Shown here: positions 1 to 5,820 of the stretch, one piece after another
Layout: the number at the start of each line of letters is the position of its first letter
Numbering within the stretch: the stretch's first letter is position 1
From: SIG510 sp045540975
GTDB taxonomy: Bacteria > Bacillota > Clostridia > Oscillospirales > JAAYXM01
Reading direction: 5' to 3'
Length of the DNA stretch: 7,067 nucleotides
Assembly (NCBI GenBank): GCA_045540975.1
Contig: JAZQIE010000184.1
Coordinates: forward strand, 1 to 7,067
Made by a program: the position numbers and the translations under genes
Notes under the pieces: generated by a model
Database searches by the model: none
What the model was told of the DNA's origin: nothing
What the model saw: the letters and a program-made list of their open reading frames with translations, nothing else

Positions 1-63
1 GTTCACAGCCGTTTTGAGCTTGCAACACTTGTAAACAAACAACGTGCAAACCATAACGGATAA
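1..63 (+). CDS. C-terminal end of an unidentified upstream gene (partial)
   Basis: Frame 1 is open from the first base of the window to a TAA at 61-63, giving 20 codons that end in the residues NKQRANHNG. The other two forward frames are closed in this stretch, by stops at 15-17 and 32-34. The stop abuts the AAAGGAGGGG ribosome binding site of the next gene, and the start of that gene lies 12 bases further on. That layout is typical of two genes in one operon. Twenty residues are too few to name a family. An open run of this length can occur by chance, so this is a cautious call. Confidence 0.35.
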   Translation, partial: VHSRFELATLVNKQRANHNG

Positions 64-71
64 AGGAGGGG
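62..71 (+). promoter_or_regulatory. Ribosome binding site of the XRE gene
   Basis: AAAGGAGGGG lies directly upstream of the ATG at 76 and overlaps the stop codon of the upstream partial frame (61-63). This suggests coupled translation with that gene. Confidence 0.7.
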
Positions 72-75
72 CTTT

Positions 76-288
76 ATGACACTTGCAGACAGACTGAATA
101 GAATCATTGATGAACAGGGACTTACAAAAAGAGCGTTTGCAAAAACTTTGGGTGTCAGCGAAAACTACATCTATCAGCTCACAGGAAGTAAAGAAAAGCT
201 GACCACCATATCCGAAACTCTTGCAAAGCTCATCGCCCTTGAATTTGGATATGATAAAGATTGGATTATATACGGCGATAAAAGCTAA
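76..288 (+). CDS. Small XRE/Cro-family helix-turn-helix DNA-binding protein
   Basis: This 70-residue protein is essentially a single lambda-repressor-like HTH domain. Residues 5-15 form helix 1, residues 16-24 (TKRAFAKTL) helix 2, and residues 28-36 (SENYIYQLT) the recognition helix. The C-terminal pattern FGYDKDWIIYGDKS resembles the 'FxVxxxWLxxG' ending common in phage and conjugative-element repressors. There is no sensor, peptidase or dimerisation domain after the HTH, so it is about the smallest form of this family. The ATG follows a strong AAAGGAGGGG site (62-71) at 4 to 5 bases. It probably represses or sets the lysogenic or quiescent state of a mobile element. That role is inferred from family type and from the tRNA-derived repeat 66 bases downstream. 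The target genes are not visible. Confidence 0.82.
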   Translation: MTLADRLNRIIDEQGLTKRAFAKTLGVSENYIYQLTGSKEKLTTISETLAKLIALEFGYDKDWIIYGDKS

Positions 289-353
289 AATATATGATGA
301 AAGCCTCCGAGGATTTCTCCCCTGAAGTGATAAAATGTGTGAGTCTTTTTTTA

Positions 354-374
354 TGGCGGAGAAGGGGAGATTTG
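354..374 (+). repeat. Putative attachment site: 21-bp copy of the tRNA-Ser 3' end
   Basis: These 21 bases are identical, and in the same orientation, to 703-723. In the tRNA-Ser gene that block spans part of the T-loop, the T-stem 3' strand, the acceptor strand, the discriminator base and CCA. The match stops at both edges: base 353 is A against T at 702, and base 375 is T against A at 724. The other tRNA arms are absent here, so this is not a second tRNA. A tRNA 3'-end block duplicated as a direct repeat is the classical att scar left by tyrosine-recombinase elements. No integrase gene is in the window, so which side is the element is undecided. Confidence 0.65.
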
Positions 375-488
375 TAAGTTTAAGGAATAGTGAAGAGTGA
401 ATAGGGAAAAGAAACAGACCAAATTGTACATACCAAGCTTGTACTATCTCCTTTTTATCAAATTAGATCACAAAAAATCATATATTTC

Positions 489-657
489 AATGATGCATCG
501 CCAAAAGCGATATGATGTTATGCTTCACATAATGATGTTGCTCGTTTCACTCGCAATGATGCGATATTTGCCAATAACATTAGGCGAAAGCCGACATCAT
601 TTCCGAAGGAAACATCATTAGCGTAAGCGACATCATTTGCCGAAGGCAAACATCATT
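489..657. repeat. Symmetrical hairpin array with four ATGATG and four CATCAT boxes
   Basis: ATGATG occurs at 490-495, 512-517, 532-537 and 556-561. Its complement CATCAT occurs at 595-600, 613-618, 631-636 and 651-656. The boxes are spaced 20-24 bases apart on the left and 18-20 on the right. Most gaps hold a small hairpin: ATCGC/GCGAT (497-511), TTATG/CATAA (518-532), TTGC/GCAA (538-556), GGC-GAAA-GCC (583-592), TTTCC-GAA-GGAAA (600-612), GC-GTAA-GC (621-628) and TTTGCC-GAA-GGCAAA (636-650). The four left boxes can pair in nested order with the four right boxes, giving a long stem interrupted by four-way junctions. It may be a dispersed intergenic palindromic (REP/MITE-like) element or a structured RNA. 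The sequence alone does not decide. Confidence 0.75.
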
Positions 658-658
658 C

Positions 659-700
659 AAAAAACGCACCTTTGTCTTGGTAGACAAAAGTGCGTTTTTT
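659..700 (-). terminator. Rho-independent terminator of tRNA-Ser (bidirectional)
   Basis: The perfect outer arms are AAAAAACGCAC (659-669) and GTGCGTTTTTT (690-700). After a one-base mismatch (C670/A689) the inner arms are TTTGTCT (671-677) and AGACAAA (682-688), closing on a TGGT loop. It begins three bases beyond the tRNA CCA end. The T-tract on the minus strand suits termination of the tRNA transcript. The T-tract on the plus strand means it can also block rightward transcription out of the left-hand accessory region. Confidence 0.9.
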
Positions 701-702
701 GT

Positions 703-723
703 TGGCGGAGAAGGGGAGATTTG
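703..723 (+). repeat. tRNA-Ser 3'-end block, second copy of the 21-bp direct repeat
   Basis: This is the copy that still forms part of the functional tRNA, from the T-loop through CCA. It is identical to 354-374, and the two copies start 349 bases apart. In established integration systems of this type the element restores the tRNA 3' end, so the gene stays intact. That is what is seen here. Confidence 0.65.
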
Positions 724-794
724 AACTCCCGCGCCGGTTACCCGACCTACACCCTTAGCAGGGGCGCCTCTTCGGCCAACTTGAGTACTTCTCC
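703..794 (-). tRNA. tRNA-Ser(GCU)
   Basis: On the minus strand this is a complete class II tRNA with an encoded CCA. The acceptor stem GGAGAAG (794-788) pairs with CTTCTCC (713-707). It is followed by discriminator G706 and CCA (705-703). The anticodon stem CGCCC/GGGTG holds the loop CTGCTAA with anticodon GCT (759-757), which reads the serine codons AGC and AGU. A long variable arm (GTCGG-GTAA-CCGGC) identifies the serine type. The T arm is GGGAG-TTCAAAT-CTCCC. A promoter lies about 50 bases upstream and a hairpin terminator immediately downstream, so it is an autonomous unit. Its 3' 21 bases recur at 354-374. Confidence 0.96.
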
Positions 795-842
795 GTGCCG
801 AATATACGATGACTCCCTCATGCGGAATCAAACGCAATCCTT

Positions 843-871
843 ATTATAATCGAAATTCCGCCTCACGTCAA
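843..871 (-). promoter_or_regulatory. Promoter of tRNA-Ser
   Basis: On the minus strand a -35 box TTGACG (871-866) and a perfect -10 box TATAAT (848-843) are separated by 17 bases. The predicted start near 836 gives a leader of about 40 bases before the tRNA. This is the best promoter match in the window. A 7-base inverted repeat (GCGGAAT 822-828, ATTCCGC 855-861) brackets the -10 region, and its meaning is unknown. Confidence 0.85.
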
Positions 872-888
872 GGGGGAAAATGAGAAAA

Positions 889-1668
889 TTACATCTTGCG
901 GAGGGTATAGAATGCTGCCATGGAAAGCAGGTAGCCGAGGAGGACAGCGGTTGCCGCGGTATAGCCCACACGACCGAGGAAGAAGGTGACGAGAAGGTTT
1001 GCCGCGACCAGAATGGCGGTGAGATAAATAAGCAGGTACAGAGCAGTGGTATCAAACACCTGACGTCCGAAGAGCTTGCCGTTTTGCTTCTGCGCGACCG
1101 CGGTACCGACGATAAGCAGCGCGACGAGGATGAGCGCCACGACGAGGAGAAGCACGGTGAAGAACGGATAGATGCCGACCGTGATGAGCGAGGAGAGTAC
1201 ACGGCCTGCCAAAGCACCGACCGCACCGAGGGCTGCGATTGCAAAAAACTCACGCGGGTAGGTGTGGAAGATGATGTAGAGCACCGCGACCACCGGAATT
1301 AAGATGTAGAGGAAGGTGAGGGTGTCTTTGGTGAAGGCAAGGGAGAGCGCGAGCGCACACAACGCGGTAAAGCCGAAGACGAATGCGAGGTGCTTGGCGG
1401 TGACCAAGCGGTACGCGTTATCCTTCGCCTTGACTTTGGCGAGGATTGCAAAAACGACACTCACGACGGTGAGGACACCGAAGCCTGCCGCAATCCACGG
1501 CATTGCCTTGAACACTTTGACATAAGACGGAGCACTTTCCATCAGATTACTCACATACACAAGCCCCAGAATGAGGAGGAATGCGAGGGTGAAGACACAA
1601 AGGAGTTTATTGACCACATAGTCTTGCGCACGGGTATCGCGCTTTTCAGAACGGTTCGGTTTACTCAA
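889..1668 (-). CDS. Multi-pass membrane protein of unknown function
   Basis: This 259-residue protein has a short charged cytoplasmic N-terminus (residues 1-19, rich in Arg, Lys and Asp). About seven or eight hydrophobic segments follow, roughly at 21-40, 57-77, 93-113, 117-135, 141-160, 165-191, 208-230 and 235-254. I recognise no catalytic motif or named family. It follows rsmE in the same direction with only 20 bases between them, so it is probably co-transcribed with rsmE and possibly prmA. The start used is TTG at 1668. An in-frame TGA lies three codons upstream and the first internal ATG is after residue 40, inside the helices, so TTG (or the CTG before it) is the only reasonable start. 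The upstream ribosome binding site is weak. A link to ribosome methylation is not implied by its sequence. Confidence 0.8.
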   Translation of the reverse strand: MSKPNRSEKRDTRAQDYVVNKLLCVFTLAFLLILGLVYVSNLMESAPSYVKVFKAMPWIAAGFGVLTVVSVVFAILAKVKAKDNAYRLVTAKHLAFVFGFTALCALALSLAFTKDTLTFLYILIPVVAVLYIIFHTYPREFFAIAALGAVGALAGRVLSSLITVGIYPFFTVLLLVVALILVALLIVGTAVAQKQNGKLFGRQVFDTTALYLLIYLTAILVAANLLVTFFLGRVGYTAATAVLLGYLLSMAAFYTLRKM

Positions 1669-1688
1669 CAGAAGTCACATCCATTTCA

Positions 1689-2423
1689 TTATAATTCGCC
1701 TGCATGATAGAAAATTGCAGATAGGACACAGCTTGGCGCGGTTTCACACCGCAGGATACGGGGGCCGAGTGTGACCGAGGTGAGACCCTCTGCCACCGCG
1801 GCTTCGGCTTCTTCGGGGGCAAAGCCGCCCTCGGAACCGATGACCACCGCAATTTCATCCGAGAAACGCGCTTCCAAAACAGAACGGAGCGAGGTTGCAC
1901 GCTCACCTTCGTAGCACAGAATGGGGAGGGAGAACTTCGCCGCTTCCTTGCACATCTTGGAAAACGGGATGGGCGGTGCTACCCGCGGAATCATTCCGCG
2001 ACCGCACTGCTTTGCCGCTTCCGCCGCGATGCGACAGAGCCGCTCGGTTTTCTTCTCCGCGTCCTTTTCTGTCCACTTGGCGACACAGTATTTCGAGGTG
2101 AAGAGCCGAATCTCGCTTGCGCCGAGCTCCACCGCCTTTTGCACAACGGTGTCGAGCTTGTCGCCCTTGGAGAGCGCGACATAGAGCACGACCCGTACGG
2201 TCGGCTCAGAAATTGTGGGCGCGGAAGAATCCACCGTCAGGTAGACCTCATCGGGGGTAAACGCGGTCACGGTGCAGAAATAATCTGTCCCTGCCGTGTC
2301 ACACACGGTGAGCTTCTCGCCAACGCGCATCCGAAGGACCTTGGCGATGTGCCGCGCATCCTCGCCGCGGATGACGACGGTTTCACCGCACACATCCTCG
2401 GGTGTTACAAAGAATCTCGGCAT
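1689..2423 (-). CDS. rsmE: 16S rRNA (uracil-1498-N3) methyltransferase RsmE
   Basis: RsmE methylates N3 of U1498 in helix 44 of 16S rRNA, using S-adenosylmethionine, within the small ribosomal subunit in the cytoplasm. The protein has 244 residues from this start, the normal family length. The N-terminal PUA-like RNA-binding part (about 1-70) contains RHIAKVLRM (24-32). The C-terminal SPOUT (trefoil-knot) part carries KGDKLDTVVQKAVELG (86-101), EAAKQCGR (135-142), the cofactor-loop motif IGSEGG (195-200) and LGPRILRCETA (219-229). I start it at the ATG at 2423 because the N-terminus MPRFFV is the usual one in the family. An ATG four codons earlier (2435) is possible, but the nearest AGGA abuts it directly. 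It lies downstream of prmA, a common pairing in Bacillota. Confidence 0.95.
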   Translation of the reverse strand: MPRFFVTPEDVCGETVVIRGEDARHIAKVLRMRVGEKLTVCDTAGTDYFCTVTAFTPDEVYLTVDSSAPTISEPTVRVVLYVALSKGDKLDTVVQKAVELGASEIRLFTSKYCVAKWTEKDAEKKTERLCRIAAEAAKQCGRGMIPRVAPPIPFSKMCKEAAKFSLPILCYEGERATSLRSVLEARFSDEIAVVIGSEGGFAPEEAEAAVAEGLTSVTLGPRILRCETAPSCVLSAIFYHAGEL

Positions 2424-2456
2424 ATTACCACTCATTTCCTAAAAACACTATCTGTT

Positions 2457-2485
2457 ATTTTATCAAAAAAGAATGCATTTGTCCA
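2457..2485 (-). promoter_or_regulatory. Possible internal promoter for rsmE
   Basis: On the minus strand TGGACA (2485-2480) and TAAAAT (2462-2457) are 17 bases apart, each one base from consensus. They lie in the 85-base gap between prmA and rsmE. Transcription would start near 2450 with a very short leader. This may give rsmE and the membrane protein expression independent of prmA. Confidence 0.5.
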
Positions 2486-2508
2486 TAGGTTGCCCAAGGA
2501 ATCCCGAA

Positions 2509-3474
2509 TTATTTTTTGCGGCAGACCACCGCACCCCAATCATTCTTTTCATGCACCGATTCGATGCGGAAATTCTCCAAGAGCGCACCGCGCACCTCGT
2601 CGAGGCGCGGCAGGATGATGCCCGATGCAATGAAAACACCGTCATCGCGGATGAAATTTTTCGCAAGGGGAGCGAGCGGGATGATGACATCCGCCACAAT
2701 ATTTGCAACCACAAGGTCAAACTTCTGCGCGGCAAAGCGCTCTTGCAGGTCGGTATCGGTTAAAATATTGCCCGCAAACGCGGTGTAACGGTCCACATTG
2801 TTCTTGCGCGCATTCTCCTTTGCGATGTCGACCGCGTTCGGGTCAATGTCCATCGCGACCGTATCGCCCGCGCCGAGAAGCCGCGCGATGATGGAGAGAA
2901 TACCGCTTCCGCAACCCAAATCCAAAACGGTTGCATCGGGCGTTAAGTGCCGCTCGATGGCTTCGATGCAAAGCTGGGTGGTGTGGTGCGAGCCTGTGCC
3001 GAAGCTCATGCCCGGATTGATGGTGAAGACCACACGGTCGGTTTCCTCCGAGATGGGCTCCCATTCGGGCTGAATGAGAATCTTATCGCCCACCTTGAGC
3101 GGGTGGAAATACTGCTTCCAATTCTCCGCCCAATCTTCCTCCTGCAAGGTGGCAAGCTCGAGGGTGAGCGCGCCGTAGACCCCGTCTGTATCAAGTGCGC
3201 GGAGAGCGGCGAGCGCGTCGCGTACCATGGCGAGCTGCTCGTGTCCCGCCGCGTTTTGGGTGACGTATAATTTGACCTTGGTCACATCTGTGGACTTTTC
3301 GCGGTAGAGGTCTTCGTCCACATAATCCCAAGCCGCACGGTTTTCCTCCAAAAAGGAGAGAAAATCGTCTTTATCTTCGATTTCAAAGCCGTTCATCCCA
3401 AGCATGAGCAGTTGTCCGCAAACAGGGTCAATGCCCTCGGCTGTGGTGATGATGGCCGCCTGAATCCATTCCAT
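2509..3474 (-). CDS. prmA: Ribosomal protein L11 methyltransferase PrmA
   Basis: PrmA trimethylates amino groups of ribosomal protein L11 with S-adenosylmethionine. The 321-residue protein has the family layout: an N-terminal L11-binding domain (about 1-115) with EEDWAENWKQYFHP (111-124), then a class I Rossmann methyltransferase domain. Visible motifs are the PrmA signature NPGMSFGTGSHHTT (152-165), the cofactor loop LDLGCGSG (184-191), the acidic DID (209-211) that ends strand 2, and ANIVADVI (257-264) in place of the catalytic NPPY-type motif. The start is the ATG at 3474. It has a GCGAGG site eight bases upstream and gives the canonical MEWIQ N-terminus. The frame stays open for 49 more codons upstream, but that stretch covers the promoter and is AT-rich, so it is not coding. 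It is first in a leftward group with rsmE. Confidence 0.96.
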   Translation of the reverse strand: MEWIQAAIITTAEGIDPVCGQLLMLGMNGFEIEDKDDFLSFLEENRAAWDYVDEDLYREKSTDVTKVKLYVTQNAAGHEQLAMVRDALAALRALDTDGVYGALTLELATLQEEDWAENWKQYFHPLKVGDKILIQPEWEPISEETDRVVFTINPGMSFGTGSHHTTQLCIEAIERHLTPDATVLDLGCGSGILSIIARLLGAGDTVAMDIDPNAVDIAKENARKNNVDRYTAFAGNILTDTDLQERFAAQKFDLVVANIVADVIIPLAPLAKNFIRDDGVFIASGIILPRLDEVRGALLENFRIESVHEKNDWGAVVCRKK

Positions 3475-3499
3475 AGTAAAAACCTCGCTTTCTTTTTTT

Positions 3500-3528
3500 A
3501 GTATAGCATGAATTTTGCGACTTGAAAA
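3500..3528 (-). promoter_or_regulatory. Promoter of prmA (extended -10)
   Basis: On the minus strand TGCTATACT (3508-3500) is an extended -10 element: TG, one base, then TATACT. A weak -35, TTTTCA (3528-3523), lies 17 bases upstream of TATACT. It faces away from the lipoprotein promoter at 3549-3576, so the two genes share a divergent control region. Confidence 0.65.
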
Positions 3529-3548
3529 CAAGATTTCCGTAATTTGTA

Positions 3549-3576
3549 TTGAAAGGAATTTTTTTTCATGTATAAT
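3549..3576 (+). promoter_or_regulatory. Promoter of the lipoprotein gene
   Basis: TTGAAA (3549-3554) and a perfect TATAAT (3571-3576) are separated by 16 bases. The spacer contains a run of eight T. The predicted start near 3583 leaves a leader of about 60 bases before the ATG at 3643, with the ribosome binding site AGGAGG at 3629-3634. Confidence 0.75.
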
Positions 3577-3642
3577 AAAAGGGAACCTTTTTGTTTTTCT
3601 TACGTCTATCATCACGAACAAACCAAACAGGAGGAAACAACA

Positions 3643-4380
3643 ATGAAAAAATTTCTTGCGCTGATTTTGGCACTTGCAATGGTAACCACTCTGTTCGCTT
3701 GCTCTCCCAAGGTAGAGGATAACGAAATCGGGGACCCCGTCGTGGAAGACGATGCACCCATTCTTCCCGAGGAGGGTGAGGAAGTCCCCGAGGCGGAGGA
3801 TGTTCTCGCACCGGAAGAAACTCCGGAGGAAGCTCCGGTTGAAAAGCCGGTTGAAAAACCTGCGGAAAAGCCTGCGGACAAGCCGGTTGAGAAGCCTGTT
3901 GAAAAGCCTGCGGAAAAACCCGTCGAGCAGAAGCCTGCGGAAGAGCAGAAGCCTGCTGAGGAGCAGAAACCCGCGGAGGACACCGCAAAGTCTCCGGCAC
4001 AGATTCTGCGCGCGGACTTTAAGTCCCGCGTGAGCGGGACAACCGACCCCGAAGCACTCGCAAACGCGCTGGTCGGAAACTCGATTATCCCGTTCATGGG
4101 CGCAACCATGGCGGTCGAGCCGGGCTACTTAAACGGCTTTGATGGTGAAATCACGGGCTTTTCCAAGGGCGCAATGTTCGGCCCCACCATCGGCACCATC
4201 CCGTTTATCGGGTATGTTTTCGAGGTGGATGCAAATACTGATGTTGCGGCGTTTGTGCAGACCTTAAAGGACAACGCAAACCTGCGCTGGAACATCTGCA
4301 CCTCCGCCGATGAAATGGCGGTGGAAGCGGTCGGCAACATCGTGTTCTTCGTCATGGCACCTGCAGAATTTACCGAATAA
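3643..4380 (+). CDS. Secreted lipoprotein with a Lys-Glu-Pro repeat linker
   Basis: This 245-residue protein starts with a lipoprotein signal peptide: MKK, a hydrophobic core (4-18), and lipobox LFAC with the lipidated cysteine at residue 20. After cleavage it should be anchored to the outer face of the membrane. Residues 21-65 are strongly acidic. Residues 66-113 are tandem (V/A)EKP and AEEQKP units, which probably form an extended spacer through the cell wall. The C-terminal domain (about 117-245) has the look of a small alpha/beta fold and ends in VGNIVFFVMAP. It loosely recalls small lipoprotein domains of the DUF4358 type, but I cannot assign it. The start is the ATG at 3643, eight bases after a perfect AGGAGG. 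An open extension to 3568 overlaps the -10 box and is rejected. It has its own promoter and terminator, so it may be a single-gene unit although MBOAT follows closely. Confidence 0.88.
   Translation: MKKFLALILALAMVTTLFACSPKVEDNEIGDPVVEDDAPILPEEGEEVPEAEDVLAPEETPEEAPVEKPVEKPAEKPADKPVEKPVEKPAEKPVEQKPAEEQKPAEEQKPAEDTAKSPAQILRADFKSRVSGTTDPEALANALVGNSIIPFMGATMAVEPGYLNGFDGEITGFSKGAMFGPTIGTIPFIGYVFEVDANTDVAAFVQTLKDNANLRWNICTSADEMAVEAVGNIVFFVMAPAEFTE
3838..3981 (+). repeat. Tandem repeat encoding the (V/A)EKP / AEEQKP linker
   Basis: There are about seven 12-base units encoding VEKP, AEKP or ADKP (3838-3921). One 15-base unit, VEQKP (3922-3936), and then 18-base units encoding AEEQKP follow. The units differ at synonymous positions (for example AAG or AAA for Lys, CCG, CCT or CCC for Pro), so the array has been kept under protein-level selection for some time. 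Arrays like this can change length by slippage. Confidence 0.8.
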
Positions 4381-4381
4381 C

Positions 4382-4411
4382 AAAAATGGGAGGGCACACC
4401 TCCCATTTTTT
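4382..4411 (+). terminator. Rho-independent terminator after the lipoprotein gene
   Basis: AAAAATGGGAGG (4382-4393) and CCTCCCATTTTT (4399-4410) pair perfectly around the loop GCACA and are followed by another T. It starts two bases after the lipoprotein stop codon and ends four bases before the MBOAT ribosome binding site. MBOAT transcription therefore depends on read-through or on an unseen promoter inside the lipoprotein gene. Confidence 0.9.
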
Positions 4412-4428
4412 ATAAAAGGAGAACCGTC

Positions 4429-5814
4429 ATGCTCTTTTCCTCGATAACATTTTTATACGTCTTTTTGCCGTGTGTGATTTTGCTCTACTTCCTCGCGCCG
4501 AAGAAACTCAAAAACACCGTGCTTTTGCTGACAAGCCTTGTGTTTTACGCGTGGGGCGAGCCAAAACTTGTGGTGCTGATGGTGGTATCCGTGCTGCAAG
4601 GGTATCTCTTTGCGCGGCTGATTGAAACCGCAAACTCCAAAGCCTGCAAAAGGCTTTGGCTGATTCTCTCGCTGTGCGTGAGTCTGGGACTGTTGGGGTA
4701 TTTCAAATACGCGAATTTCTTCCTTGAAACCTTCGCATCCCTCACCGGTCTTTCCGTGCCTGTCTTGAACATCGCACTTCCCATCGGGATCAGTTTTTAC
4801 ACCTTCCAGATTCTAAGCTATGTGGTGGATGTGTACCGCGGCGATGTCCCCGCGCAGAAGAATATCTTAAACCTCGGCGCGTATATCTCCATGTTTCCGC
4901 AGCTCATTGCGGGTCCCATTGTGCGCTACTGCGATATTGCAAAGGAACTGGAATGCCGTACCCACAGCCTGACCCTTGTGTCGGACGGAATCCGCCGCTT
5001 TGTCATCGGTCTTTCCAAAAAGATTCTGATTGCAAACGTGTTGGGAGAACTCGTTGCGCAGATGGCGGTGGCACGCGATGTGTCAATCTTGTATTTCTGG
5101 CTTTACGCGGTCGCGTTCTCGCTTCAAATCTATTTTGATTTCTCAGGGTACAGCGACATGGCAATCGGACTCGGAAAGCTCTTTGGCTTCCGATTCATGG
5201 AAAACTTCAATTACCCGTTCATCTCAAAGAGCATCTCGGAGTTTTGGCGGCGCTGGCATATTTCGCTGGGCAGTTGGTTTCGCGATTATGTCTACATTCC
5301 GCTCGGCGGAAATCGGGTGGGGAAGGGCAGACTTCTCGTAAACCTGCTCGTTGTGTGGATGCTCACGGGTCTGTGGCACGGCGCGGCTTGGAACTTTGTG
5401 GTGTGGGGACTCTTTTTTGCCGCACTCCTGATTTTGGAGAAGACCGTATTCGGGAAGGTTTTGGAGAAAGTCCCCGTATTCGGGCATCTCTATGTTTTGG
5501 TGCTGGTGGCGGTAAGCTTTGTCATCTTCAATGCGACAAGCATGATGGAGGCGGGCTTTTTCCTCTCCGCAATGTTCGGCGGCAAGGGGTATCCCTTGGT
5601 GAGTGCGGAGTTTCTCTATCAGCTAAAACAGTACGGGGTGGTGCTCATCCTCGCGGCTGTGGGCGCGACACCGCTTGCCAAAACCGTTGCCGCACGTATC
5701 CCGCAAAAACTCGCAAACCTGCTCGAGCCGATTGTTTTGGCAGCCCTCCTGCTTCTTTGCACCGCGTATCTCGTGGACGGCTCGTTCAATCCGTTCTTGT
5801 ATTTCAGATTCTAA
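4429..5814 (+). CDS. MBOAT-family membrane O-acyltransferase (AlgI-like)
   Basis: This 461-residue protein has many membrane helices throughout and the length and motif order of AlgI/PatA/DltB-type membrane-bound O-acyltransferases. Family markers are the N-terminal LFSSITFLYVFLP, then LPIGISFYTFQILSYVVDVYRG, SMFPQLIAGPIVRY, YFDFSGYSDMAIGLGKLFG, FWRRWHISLGSWFRDYVYIPLGG with His277, and LTGLWHGAAWNFVVWG with His317. His317 is the family's invariant active-site histidine. Such proteins move an acyl group, usually acetyl, across the membrane to a polysaccharide-modifying partner. An AAGGAGA site (4416-4422) precedes the ATG. The next gene begins 12 bases after the stop and encodes the expected extracytoplasmic partner. 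The modified polymer is not identifiable from this window. Confidence 0.95.
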   Translation: MLFSSITFLYVFLPCVILLYFLAPKKLKNTVLLLTSLVFYAWGEPKLVVLMVVSVLQGYLFARLIETANSKACKRLWLILSLCVSLGLLGYFKYANFFLETFASLTGLSVPVLNIALPIGISFYTFQILSYVVDVYRGDVPAQKNILNLGAYISMFPQLIAGPIVRYCDIAKELECRTHSLTLVSDGIRRFVIGLSKKILIANVLGELVAQMAVARDVSILYFWLYAVAFSLQIYFDFSGYSDMAIGLGKLFGFRFMENFNYPFISKSISEFWRRWHISLGSWFRDYVYIPLGGNRVGKGRLLVNLLVVWMLTGLWHGAAWNFVVWGLFFAALLILEKTVFGKVLEKVPVFGHLYVLVLVAVSFVIFNATSMMEAGFFLSAMFGGKGYPLVSAEFLYQLKQYGVVLILAAVGATPLAKTVAARIPQKLANLLEPIVLAALLLLCTAYLVDGSFNPFLYFRF

Positions 5815-5820
5815 GGAGGT
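5813..5820 (+). promoter_or_regulatory. Ribosome binding site of the DHHW/AlgX-like gene
   Basis: AAGGAGGT overlaps the TAA stop of the MBOAT gene. It is about seven bases before the ATG at 5827 and four before the alternative GTG at 5824, so ATG is preferred. The arrangement implies translational coupling of the two genes. Confidence 0.8.

Larger units (their letters stand above)
289..702. other. 414-base gene-free, AT-rich interval holding an att copy, a palindromic array and a terminator
   Basis: No convincing coding sequence is present. In order it contains: an unremarkable stretch (289-353) ending in a run of seven T; the 21-bp tRNA copy (354-374); an AT-rich stretch with a short imperfect repeat around GAATAGTGAAGAGTGAATAG (384-403); the ATGATG/CATCAT hairpin array (489-657); and the tRNA terminator (659-700). 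The interval is clearly richer in A and T than the genes to its right. Confidence 0.7.

Noticed and set aside
13..57. Possible promoter upstream of the XRE gene (TTGTAA...CATAAC) and a TTGCA/TGCAA inverted repeat
   Set aside because: The promoter boxes are poor matches and the inverted repeat has arms of only five bases. The stretch is more likely the end of an upstream coding frame.
354..374. A second tRNA gene at the outer repeat
   Set aside because: Only the 3' 21 bases match. No 5' acceptor strand, D arm or anticodon arm follows at the expected distance.
397..621. Open frame of 74 codons on the plus strand
   Set aside because: It runs through the ATGATG/CATCAT hairpin array, has no ribosome binding site, and its amino acids (many Met and His) simply reflect the repeat boxes.
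489..657. Possible CRISPR array
   Set aside because: The repeated boxes are only 6-7 bases, they switch orientation halfway, and the 11-18 base gaps are hairpins rather than unique spacers.
3475..3621. N-terminal extension of PrmA by 49 residues
   Set aside because: It covers the prmA promoter and the divergent intergenic region, has no ribosome binding site, and the ATG at 3474 gives the family N-terminus with a good site.
3612..4109. Minus-strand open frame rich in GFSTGFSAG repeats
   Set aside because: It is the complement of the Lys-Glu-Pro repeat in the lipoprotein gene. The repeat makes several frames open by composition alone.
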